Translations under genes and position numbers: made by a program
The notes under the pieces: generated by a model
What the model was told of the DNA's origin: nothing
Database searches by the model: none
What the model saw: only the letters and a program-made list of their open reading frames with translations
Part shown: positions 28,188 to 35,000 of the stretch, piece by piece
Position numbering within the stretch: position 1 is the first letter of the stretch
Layout: each line of letters begins with the position of its first letter
Assembly (NCBI GenBank): GCA_905221605.1
Contig: CAJNDS010000519.1
Coordinates: 1 to 35,000, forward strand
Source of the DNA: Symbiodinium natans
Taxonomy: Eukaryota; Sar; Dinophyceae; Suessiales; Symbiodiniaceae
DNA length: 35,000 nucleotides
Reading direction: 5' to 3'

Positions 28188-28691
28188 ATGGCCATGTGCA
28201 ATTACAATCTAGCGTGTGTCTCAATTGATAATACTCGGATGGGAAAACCAATGACGCCGAGTTCGGGTATGGGCGAGCAGAGGCCTACATGCCTGCCCTA
28301 TGCCAGTCAGAAATCGAGCCACACACACATGGAAAAGCCTGAAAGGCTGGTCTGGGCGAGCTGCTCTATTGTAGGCATGCTCTACGCACCTCCGACAACA
28401 GCTGGTGAAGCTGCGTGGAGGAAGATGAGATGTTGGGCAACGCGAGGGAGGGGGGGGGGGGGTTCCCTTGGGGGTGGGAGCGTACCAACCCTGGACACAG
28501 TATATTTAGCGGACTCCAGAAGTGCCCATAGTCTAAGTCTAAAACATTCTAAAACAATCCCCACGCAGACAGAAGCACTTCCGGGTCCACTCACCAGCAT
28601 ATACCAATCGGCTAATTGGCAGGTGCGACAAGCTCGAGTTCGCGCAAGCCCCAACTTGACGGCCGCTGTGAAGATCATGAAGGCAGAATAA
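28188..28691 (+). CDS. Hypothetical protein or exons, unrecognised
   Basis: The frame is open from 28113 to a TAA at 28689-28691. The first ATG is at 28188, giving 167 codons. The N-terminal half reads protein-like (PVDVMAMCNYNLACVSIDN). The middle is compromised by an eleven-base G-run near 28450 that translates to Gly. The C-terminal end (SANWQVRQARVRASPNLTAA) is again protein-like. After the TAA the same frame stays open from 28692 to a TGA at 28876-28878, with another protein-like stretch (HLDDVAIRQQHGVFPATF). The TAA may therefore lie in a short intron, or the gene may be decayed. A minus-strand frame at 28382-28678 competes. No domain recognised. Confidence 0.27.
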   Translation: MAMCNYNLACVSIDNTRMGKPMTPSSGMGEQRPTCLPYASQKSSHTHMEKPERLVWASCSIVGMLYAPPTTAGEAAWRKMRCWATRGRGGGGSLGGGSVPTLDTVYLADSRSAHSLSLKHSKTIPTQTEALPGPLTSIYQSANWQVRQARVRASPNLTAAVKIMKAE

Positions 28692-28846
28692 ACCAGAATA
28701 AGCCATTTGCGGGCCCGACCAAGCCGAACTCATCCAGCAGGGGAAGGTACCAAAGTCATCCCTCACTTAGATGACGTGGCAATTCGCCAACAACATGGTG
28801 TGTTCCCCGCTACCTTTATGACTAGGCGCCAGCTGAGTGCCGCGGT

Positions 28847-29023
28847 CATACCAGTCATGGGGCGGGCGAGTTGCGAGTGAGAACCACGTGTCATGCTCAC
28901 GTGCTTTTGCGACCTGGCGACAGTTCTGCGCTGCATTCTCTTCGCAGTTGCGTGCCAGACGTGCCATGCGCACATACCATCTCATACCAGTAATGGAGTG
29001 GGTGGGTTGTGAGCGAGACCATT
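28847..29023 (+). repeat. Degenerate direct repeat pair
   Basis: CATACCAGTCATGGGGCGGG at 28847 and CATACCAGTAATGGAGTGGG at 28983 begin two copies of about 46 bp, both followed by a GAGTTG/GGGTTG and GAGYGAGA pattern. Most differences are transitions, so this is an old duplication. Confidence 0.7.
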
Positions 29024-29141
29024 TTGTCACTTCTATGTGGTAGTTCTGGGGGCGGGCGGGTCCCGGTGTGGATGTGAGGCGGAGTTGTAGGAGCTACAGG
29101 AAGTTCTCCATCCTAACCAACCGCCCACAGACCACCGAATC

Positions 29142-29471
29142 ATGGGTGAACAACAAGGGGCTGCAGATCTTATTGGCCGCGCAGAGCAGCTCATGGACTT
29201 CAGGCTGACTTTCGAGCATGTGTCGCGCTTGACTGGTGGGACAGGGGCTACTTGTCAGTCGCAGGTTTGACTTGGCATGGGTGCCGGGGCCGGAGACCGA
29301 CCTGTCGCCTGTGGGTGCCCAAAGACTTCTGCAACGCCGGTCATGCTGCAATACCGGCAACACTGGCACCAGCTAACGCGAGCTTTAGAAGACCGCAGGC
29401 TGCAGCAGAAAAATCTGCCCCACGAGTGTGACTTTGGGGCCATTCTGGGAGACCTGCCAATGGCAATGTAA
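29142..29471 (+). CDS. Hypothetical two-exon gene, unrecognised
   Basis: Exon 1 starts at ATG 29142 (the frame is open from 29091, after a TTGTAG that could itself be an acceptor) and encodes a helical, charged segment including AADLIGRAEQLMDFRLTFEH. A TGA at 29268 interrupts it, but a GT donor at 29265 and an AG acceptor at 29323-29324 (CCCAAAG) define a 60 bp intron that removes the TGA and keeps frame. Exon 2 (29325-29471, TAA) continues with MLQYRQHWHQLTRALEDRRL and a short acidic-hydrophobic end. Predicted product about 89 residues, mostly alpha-helical. Both exons share one frame, which argues for a real gene over chance. No family recognised. The opposing minus-strand frames look like its shadow. 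Confidence 0.42.
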
Positions 29472-29830
29472 TCAGACTCTGATCTCCTTGATTTCTATCT
29501 ATTTTAAGCATGCAGCTCCGTTGTGCTTCTAAACCTAAAAACCACAAGCCCCCCAAACCACCTAAACCCCTTGAACTACCCTGGGATCTGTGCTATTCCA
29601 CAACATAGGAAACTGTAGGTAAAGAGGTCCCAGGTAAGCCCCAAGCCAAAACCCTGCTTTGAAATCCATTCCCCATTTTCTGGTGATTTCGATCTCAGGC
29701 AGGCATTAAACCAAAGCCCATACTCGTGAGTCGGCGTGGGGTATCAGTCAACACTCCGGTATGTGTTTGCAAGACTCAGGGCAGCATGAGGCTGTTAAGG
29801 ATCTAGGGAAGCCATAAGGCCCAATGTGAA
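29472..29830. other. Spacer, no gene seen
   Basis: Mixed sequence; CCCTAAA-like words reappear from about 29530. Confidence 0.5.
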
Positions 29831-30103
29831 CCCTAAACTCTAAACCCTAAACCCTAAACCCTAAACCCTAAACCCTAAACCCTAAACCCTAAACCCTAAA
29901 CCCTAAACCCTAAACCCTAAACCCTAAACCCTAAAACCTAAACACTAAACCCTAAACCCTAAACCCTAAACCCTAAACCCTAAACCCTAAACCCTAAACC
30001 CTAAACCCTAAACCCTAAACCCTAAACCCTAAACCCTAAACCCTAAACCCTAAACCCTAAACCCTAAACCCTAAACCCTAAACCCCAAACTAAACCCTAA
30101 ACT
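29831..30103 (-). repeat. Longest telomere-like tract (CCCTAAA)38
   Basis: About 273 bp of CCCTAAA with a few variants (CCCTAAAA, CACTAAA near 29940; CCCCAAA and a shortened unit at the right end). Confidence 0.96.
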
Positions 30104-30123
30104 CTACACAAACTTAGTTCAAA

Positions 30124-30198
30124 CTCAAAGTTGGCAATCCTGTCCCTGTGATTCCTCATCCCTGCGTCACATTCAAAGTTGCAAATCTGGCCCTGCCT
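30124..30198 (+). repeat. Short degenerate direct repeat
   Basis: CTCAAAGTTGGCAATCCTGT at 30124 and TTCAAAGTTGCAAATCTGGC at 30172 begin two similar segments of about 25 bp. Confidence 0.6.
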
Positions 30199-30205
30199 AC
30201 CCACA

Positions 30206-30305
30206 GGGCCCATGTACCTAAACAGGGAATACTTGGGCCTTCCAGTACCTCCTATATAAGAATGTTGGGGCCCAAGTATACAATAATGAGGTACATGGAC
30301 CCTTA
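30206..30305 (+). mobile_element. MITE-like element, family A
   Basis: GGGCCCATGTACC at the left and ATAATGAGGTACATGGACCC at the right, with core ACTTGGGCCTTCCAGTACCT and GGGGCCCAAGTATAC. CCCTTAAACCCTAAACCC follows with no spacer, so a telomere-like tract begins inside or at its terminus. Confidence 0.8.
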
Positions 30306-30362
30306 AACCCTAAACCCCAAACCCTAAACCCCAAAACCCTAAACCCTAAACCCTAAACCCTC
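30303..30362 (-). repeat. Telomere-like tract with CCCCAAA variants
   Basis: About eight units directly continuous with the family A right end. Confidence 0.9.
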
Positions 30363-30473
30363 TCAGGCCTAAAGACCGGTCGTTCCACTTACTGGTGCTT
30401 ATAAGGGAGACTGGGGGAGCGACTAGGCGCGATGTTTCGGGGTCAATATGGGGATCGCCCTGAACCCGCAACC

Positions 30474-30553
30474 CTAAACCCTAAACCCTGCCCCCTAGAC
30501 CCTAGACCCTAAACTCCAAACCCCAAACCCTAAACCCTGAACCCTAAACCCTA
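30474..30553 (-). repeat. Telomere-like tract with CCCTAGA and CCCTGAA variants
   Basis: About eleven units, several diverged. Confidence 0.87.
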
Positions 30554-30644
30554 GAAGCCCTAAACTTCTCCTTAAGCGCACCCTTTCGCCAGCGTCCGAG
30601 GTTCGTTTCCGGGCGGTCACTACTGTGTGGACCAAGGCCTTGGT

Positions 30645-30713
30645 CAGGGTTTACGGTTTAGGGTTTACGGTTTGGGGTTGAGGGTTGAGGGTTTAGGGTT
30701 TAGGGTTTAGGGT
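30645..30713 (+). repeat. Telomere-like tract with TTTACGG and TTGAGGG variants
   Basis: About ten units, the last four perfect. Confidence 0.87.
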
Positions 30714-30797
30714 TAATGTTGGACCTGCTTCATGTGCCCCCCCCCCCCCCCCAAGAACAGTCGAAGCTGGCTTTCGCTTTGTTTATACGGTCTGCAG

Positions 30798-30917
30798 GTT
30801 GTATATGATTTTGGTAGGGAAGTGTATACGTATTACTTTAAAAGGGATGGCGATGCCCGGCAATTGATGTCAAAGGCGCGCCGCACGGAATTTCCGGACG
30901 GCGCCCGGACGATTTGA
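30798..30917 (+). CDS. Protein-like exon fragment, unrecognised
   Basis: Downstream of a C-run, GGTCTGCAG at 30789-30797 resembles a splice acceptor. The following 39 codons read strongly protein-like (VVYDFGREVYTYYFKRDGDA and then Arg/Lys-rich) to a TGA at 30915-30917. The frame is open further upstream to 30732, but there it encodes only Pro from the C-run. It is too short to assign and may be a captured or relict exon in the repeat mosaic. A telomere-like tract lies just upstream and a family B element just downstream. Confidence 0.25.
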   Translation, partial: VVYDFGREVYTYYFKRDGDARQLMSKARRTEFPDGARTI

Positions 30918-30965
30918 CTCAATTGCGGACCACACTCAGCACCCGAACAGTCAGGGTGCCCTGAA

Positions 30966-31060
30966 CTTTGTCATAGTTGAGGACCATTTTGCATTTTTAA
31001 AGGTACTTAAACCCAATAAGGAATAAACATTTTTTTTAATATTAACCCAACCATGAACCA
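30966..31060. mobile_element. MITE-like element, family B (empty-site copy)
   Basis: CTTTGTCATAGTTGAGGACC ... TTAACCCAACCATGAACC. ACCCAATAAGG is continuous, confirming the unoccupied state at the point where 6468-6669 carries the family A insertion. Confidence 0.78.
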
Positions 31061-31132
31061 GTGAAAAGCCCGGCCAACATGACTTAGTTCCAGCTGAAGT
31101 CTGCCAGAGCTGGCGGCAGATTTTGCAAATCT

Positions 31133-31220
31133 AGGACCCAGACTAGGCCCTTGTTCCCTCATTTTTTAAGGCTTGTGTATGTGTGTGCATATGTCACTGA
31201 AGGACCCAGACTAGGCCCTT
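31133..31220 (+). repeat. 20 bp perfect direct repeat
   Basis: AGGACCCAGACTAGGCCCTT occurs at 31133-31152 and 31201-31220; the sequence between is T/GT-rich. Confidence 0.9.
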
Positions 31221-31305
31221 ATCCTAAGGGCTCAGAGTCCCCTGTAAGCCCCTGAAAAGCAAAAAGGGTCATTCTCTTGTTCCTATAGGTTACTCTTGGG
31301 TCTAG
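31201..31305. mobile_element. Worn element related to family G
   Basis: CCTGTAAGCCCCTGAAAAGC, AAAAAGGGTCATTCTC and TATAGGTTACTCTTGGG follow the family G order, but termini are not intact. Confidence 0.4.
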
Positions 31306-31828
31306 AGATTAATCGACATCGGTTGTAAGCTCCTTCACCCTATATGCTAAACACTGAAAATCTCAGCGCGGGTGGCCAGGTTTCGGGTTCAGGGCTGAGG
31401 GTTCAAGATGTAGGTTTTTCAGGGCTCTATCATTTTGTTGCCGCCGGACTTGGCGTGCACTGAATAAATCGTTATTGTAACATGATGCCCCCCCCTATGT
31501 CATGCCTAATTCAGAATCCAACCCACAACATGTTTCTGGACGTGGAAGCCCCAAACCCTGAACATAGCGGCGGACTTGGCATCAGGCCACCAAAAGCCTT
31601 CCACCAAATTAAGTCGAAATGCCTAAGAAACCTGAAACCCAACATATAGTCTGCCCCTGAGACCATCCACGAGCAGCTCCTACGCTCTGTGCGGAACGTG
31701 CGCGTGAGCGCCGGGCGACGAAACGTCGATCCTTGATGCAAGAGGTTACTGATCCCTGCCTAGGCTAAGCCCTAAGCGAAGCCCCTAGAGCCTGATCCCA
31801 AAAACTTTGCAAACCAAATGAACGTTGG
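31306..31828. other. Spacer, no gene called
   Basis: A 76-codon minus-strand frame at 31511-31741 is open with no recognisable domain. Confidence 0.35.
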
Positions 31829-32030
31829 GTCATGTACCCTATACTACTATCCGTCTTAGGGTATATGGCGGTTTCCGAACAGGGGGGGGGGGGGGGTACC
31901 CTTTTTGGGGGTCCCGTAAAGGCGATGCTATTTTTGTTGCATAGAAGGGGTACCCCTATTTTTGGGGGGAAATACCCATATGAACCATAAGCCCTTTAAG
32001 GGTTCGTGCAGTCCCCAAAGAAACGCAGTA
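31829..32030. mobile_element. Family C element inside a family D element
   Basis: Outer family D: GGGTCATGTACCCTATACTA at the left and ATATGAACCATAAGCCC ... GTCCCCAA at the right. Inner family C, about 31862-31980: GGCGGTTTCCG, GGTACCC, GGGGTACCCCTA and GGGGGGAAATACCCATAT. The outer parts are contiguous in the copy at 32193-32276. Confidence 0.6.
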
Positions 32031-32093
32031 TGTGGGGCCCCCTGGAAACAAACGCTCTCCCCGAGGCCAGAATCGGAGCTCGGAGTGGGTTTG

Positions 32094-32159
32094 GGGTTTA
32101 GGGTTTAGGGTTTAGGGTTTAGTGCTTATAGGGTTTAGGTTTTAGGGTTTAGGGTTTAG
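32094..32159 (+). repeat. Telomere-like tract (TTTAGGG)n, interrupted
   Basis: About seven clear units with an irregular middle. Confidence 0.88.
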
Positions 32160-32192
32160 TGCCTGGAATTCTCGCCACATGAACCCTGACAT

Positions 32193-32276
32193 TGGGGTCA
32201 TATACCCTCTACTACAGTACTTCCTACTAATTAAGGGATATGAACCATAGACCCTCTTAGGGTTCATAGGGTCCCC
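32193..32276. mobile_element. MITE-like element, family D (uninterrupted)
   Basis: GGGGTCATATACCCTCTACT at the left and TTAGGGTTCATAGGGTCCCC at the right are weakly inverted. TTAAGGGATATGAACC is continuous here but split in the copy at 31829-32030. Confidence 0.55.
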
Positions 32277-32304
32277 AAGGTTCTTCTTCCTGTACACAGT
32301 ACAC

Positions 32305-32523
32305 ATGCTCACAAGTGCTGCGAAAACCAGGCGGAAGGAAAGCCTTGCGAAGAATGAAGTGGAGTGTGGAACGGAAACCAAGCGGAAGCACATCTGGTTG
32401 CGTCTTTGGCCACTGGAAGTTGAGTCCTTATGTTTGAAGGCCCACAAAGAATGCACAAATTGTCATGTATTCAAAAACGTTCCGTTCTTTCAGACAGAAG
32501 CCGCAGACAATTTGGGAAGGTAA
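32305..32523 (+). CDS. Hypothetical small frame, unrecognised
   Basis: ATG start, 72 codons, TAA stop, in sequence without telomere-like units. Strongly basic first third (Lys/Arg-rich), then CLKAHKECTNCHVF, a Cys/His cluster with no known spacing. No domain recognised. A minus-strand frame covering 32142-32456 competes, so the strand is not certain. Confidence 0.22.
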   Translation: MLTSAAKTRRKESLAKNEVECGTETKRKHIWLRLWPLEVESLCLKAHKECTNCHVFKNVPFFQTEAADNLGR

Positions 32524-33100
32524 CATGTTCGCGGAGAGGCCTCTCAGTGGCTGAGAGCCTCCTCAGCCCACTGTAAAAAGCAAATTCAAAGGGCTGGATG
32601 TAGGCTACCAACCCTTAAACCTCAACCCCAAACAATCATGTCCTAAACCTTTTAAGCCCTAAGCCCAAAATCCTAAGCTGTAGGGTCTTCCGTGGTTCGT
32701 TTTTTTGTGTGTTTGCGGGGGTTGTTTGGGGCTGGTACGTAGAGTGGGACCTTGACCTTGGCCTCACCATTCCTGCACTCTCTGTGCTCTAAGTCAAGAG
32801 TCCTAAGTCCTGTGAACCCTATGAAGCCTAAAATCTACGAACCCCAGTCCTTCCGCCTTAAAGCCTTAAGCATGTTCGACAGACTGCTCTTCGCCTATTC
32901 ACTGAGACCTCTCTCCCCAATTCCAAGCCAAATTCAGGGCTTAGGGTTAGGGTTTAGGGTTTGGTTTAGGGCTCCTTCTTGCTCCCGTGCCCTGAAGTCC
33001 GAAGCCTAAGGAGAGTGTCTATCAGAAGACGGCCGTCCTGGTCGTCCCGTCAATCTGGTCGGAGGCGGCCTGAATCATAAGGGGCAGCGCAAGAAGCTCA
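32524..33100. other. Spacer, no gene called
   Basis: An open frame at 32752-33009 passes into a short TTTAGGG run near 32945. Nothing recognised. Confidence 0.4.
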
Positions 33101-33172
33101 CCCTAAACCCTAAACCCTAAACCCTAAACCCTAAACCCCAAACCCCAAACCCCAAACCCCAAACCCCAAACG
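33101..33172 (-). repeat. Telomere-like tract: CCCTAAA block then CCCCAAA block
   Basis: Five CCCTAAA units followed abruptly by five CCCCAAA units. Confidence 0.93.
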
Positions 33173-33321
33173 CTAAACCCGAAGCTCCGGGGCCCGTGAG
33201 ACAGGCATTTGGCTTGGTAGTCGTGGAGGCGCAGCTGCGGGGCATCCCTGTAGCGCCTCGACCGGCAAAAACAAGGGTGCCTTGCCGGGCTCAGGTTTTG
33301 CGGGTGCAGGGACAACCCGAT

Positions 33322-33388
33322 AAACCCTAAACCCTAACTCCTAAACCCTAAACCCTGATACCTAAACCCTAAGCCCTAAACTTTGAAC
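33322..33388 (-). repeat. Telomere-like tract with irregular units
   Basis: About nine CCCTAAA-like units with CCCTAACT, CCTGATA and CCCTAAG variants. Confidence 0.85.
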
Positions 33389-33536
33389 CCGTAGTTAGTT
33401 CAGGTTGTTTCGGTCTGCTCATGATTGGCAGGCCTTGGAACTCACAAGGCTGTTTGGGGCATTGATTTTTTTCTGGGGGGGGGGGGGTTCACGTCGTCGG
33501 GGTCTGCGTATGGAGAGGCAGCCTTCGGTCCTAAGC

Positions 33537-33611
33537 CCTAAACCCTAAACCCTAAACCCTAAACCCGAAACCCTAAACCCTAAACCCTAAACCCTAAACC
33601 CTAAACCCTAA
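33537..33611 (-). repeat. Last telomere-like tract (CCCTAAA)10-11
   Basis: About eleven units with one CCCGAAA. No telomere-like repeat is seen from here to the window end. Confidence 0.93.
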
Positions 33612-33900
33612 AGCCAGGAAGGGGGGGCGCGGCTGTGGAAGGTTGCATAGGGGTGCCCTTACGGGTCCATGGCAAGGTACCGGGCTAGGAGCTGAAAGTT
33701 GGGTGCGCTGCTTCACTGCTTTTACGAAGAGGGCTTCTCTCTGCACCCAGTATTTAGGGGGTACTTGGAAAGACTTGTTAATCTTTGGTTACGATAATTC
33801 CCAAGGGAAAGTACAAAAGGAAACATTTAAACCCTTGAACACTGAGGCAAGTGGCCCGAGGCGAGAGCCATTGTCGAGTGAGGGTTGCCTGCATAGCACC
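33612..33900. other. Possible 5' flank of the Ubl-RCC1 pseudogene
   Basis: An open frame from 33643 runs in phase into the pseudogene's first segment and stops at 33972. Its upstream part shows no domain, so I treat it as flank or untranslated leader. Confidence 0.4.
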
Positions 33901-35000
33901 ATGCCCCTTACCTTTGACGTGAGCCTGCTAAGTGACAGGACCGCGTCGCAACAGAACCGGATGAGTCGGTAGCCTCACTCAGCAGCATGGCACAGAAGAC
34001 TCGGGAAGTTGGCAGGGGCCGACTCTTGGACTCCTCCGCAAGCATTCTGCACAGTCAGCAGCCACTCTTGAGGAGCCTGGGTTGCAGAGCGGTGATGTGC
34101 TCACCTTACAGATGAGCAGCGCTATCCGCACTAACATTCCTGCTTCGGCTGGCGCCGCAGCTATCACGCAGCAGCTGAAGGATGTGCGACAGATCCAGGC
34201 ATCTGGGCTGGCCGTCGCTGCTATACTGGGCGATGGGTTTGTTGTGACCTGTGGCGCTGCTGACTGTGGCGGCGACAGCAGTGCGGCGACGGGTCTGTGG
34301 TGACGTGGGGCCCCACTGACTGTGGAGGAGACAGCAGTACTGTGCAAGACCGGCTGAAGAACGTGCAGAGCTCATCTCGCGGCTTTTGCTGCCATTCGGG
34401 GCGATCTGTTGTGACATGGGGTGATGCTGGGGTGGTGACAGCAGCGCCGTGCAAGATGAGCTCAAGGGCCAAGGGCATGCAGCAGATCCAGGCTACCATG
34501 TCGGCTTTTGCTGCCATGCGGGGTCCGTCGCCACCTGGGGCGAGGCTGTTCGTGGTGGTGACACCATTGCCATCCAGCATCAACTCAAAGACGTGCGACA
34601 GATCCAAGCTACCGATTTCGTTTTTGCTGCCGTTCTGAGCGATGGGTCTGTTGTGACCTGGTGGCGGCGATAGCACCGCCGTCCAAGGTCAGCTGAGGGA
34701 CGTGCAGCAGATCCAAGCATCTACCTGTACCTTTGCTGCCATTTTCATTCGTGTCGATGGGTCTCGTCTGACGTGACCGAAAGTGATGAATGCAGCGGTG
34801 GCGACTGCAGCGATGTGGAAGACAAGCTCAAGGACGTACAGCAGAGCCAAGCTACCAGCGATGCTTTTGCTGCCATTCTGGGCCATGGGTCTGTTGTGAC
34901 CTGGGGCCATGAGGTACAGCAGATTCAAGCATCTACCTTTACCTTTGCTGCCATTTTGGGTGATGTGCCATCACCCAATATAGCAGCGAAGACAAACGTA
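33901..35000 (+). pseudogene. Ubiquitin-like/RCC1-like repeat protein, frameshifted, 3' end outside window
   Basis: Decayed member of a dinoflagellate family, often annotated as HERC- or RCC1-like, with a ubiquitin-like N-terminus followed by beta-propeller-type repeats. The Ubl part can be followed through three frames: MPLTFDVSLLSDRTAS from ATG 33901; EPDESVASLSS and VGRGRLLDSS at 33954-34050; AATLEEPGLQSGDVLTLQM from 34058. RCC1-like repeats follow with frame changes: QLKDVRQIQA then AVAAILGDG (34170-34240); GDGSVVTWG from 34285; GGDSSAVQDEL at 34434; GSVATWG and GGDT near 34530; GSVVTW near 34645; GGDSTAVQGQLRDVQQIQA from 34674; LKDVQQ and FAAILGHGSVVTWG at 34828-34905. I count five to six repeats and at least seven frame changes or stops. 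Introns are unlikely because shifts occur inside repeats over a few bases. Long-read assembly errors are an alternative. Function of intact members is unproven; RCC1 folds generally bind proteins. Confidence 0.82.

Noticed and set aside
34106-34928. Minus-strand frames across the RCC1-like region
   Set aside because: Shadows of the plus-strand repeats; the plus-strand peptides match the Ubl-RCC1 architecture.

Overview
The window looks like nuclear DNA of a dinoflagellate, most likely a Symbiodiniaceae-type alga. Two things support this. First, the right end (33901-35000) carries a decayed gene with a ubiquitin-like N-terminus followed by degenerate RCC1-like repeats of the VVTWG / GGDSS / QLKDVQQIQA / FAAILGDG type, an architecture that is highly multiplied in Symbiodinium-like genomes. 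Second, nearly everything else is threaded with TTTAGGG / CCCTAAA repeats, the Arabidopsis-type telomere unit reported for dinoflagellates. No bacterial operon, rRNA, tRNA, CRISPR array or recognisable transposase was seen.

Layout. From 1 to about 26200 the sequence is a mosaic: 50-270 bp tracts of telomere-like repeat, in both orientations, separated by a few hundred bases of mostly non-coding sequence. Scattered in the spacers are short foldback or MITE-like elements (about 85-160 bp) that fall into at least nine recurring families, called A to J here (letters are mine). There are also microsatellites, including a 229 bp (AGT)n array and (CT)n, (CA)n and (TA)n runs, a 26 bp minisatellite, a 9 bp TTTATAGGG satellite, and many long G or C homopolymers. 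From 26200 to about 29500 telomere-like tracts are absent. This island has several plus-strand segments that read like protein, some joined by plausible GT-AG introns, plus an AT-rich block at 27690-28130. I recognise no family there. From 29831 to 33611 the telomere/MITE mosaic resumes, including the longest tract (29831-30103). The Ubl-RCC1 pseudogene closes the window and probably continues beyond it.

How the parts relate. The most informative signals concern genome dynamics. Family A elements end in CCCTAAGG...CCTTAGGG, so their tips resemble a telomere repeat. Three of the six candidate copies touch a telomere-like tract directly, and a fourth is joined to one through an inverted extension. 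One copy at 6519-6619 sits inside a family B element with a 3 bp TCA duplication, and two unoccupied family B copies in the same window show the empty site. Two tracts are bracketed by long direct repeats (49 bp identical at 7071/7297; about 37 bp nearly identical at 10243/10323), and one by an inverted repeat (5581/5711). This pattern suggests that interstitial tracts were created during double-strand break repair or element insertion rather than inherited from chromosome ends.

Limits: everything was read by eye without alignment tools. Tract and element boundaries are good to a few bases. Unrecognised coding candidates are low confidence.
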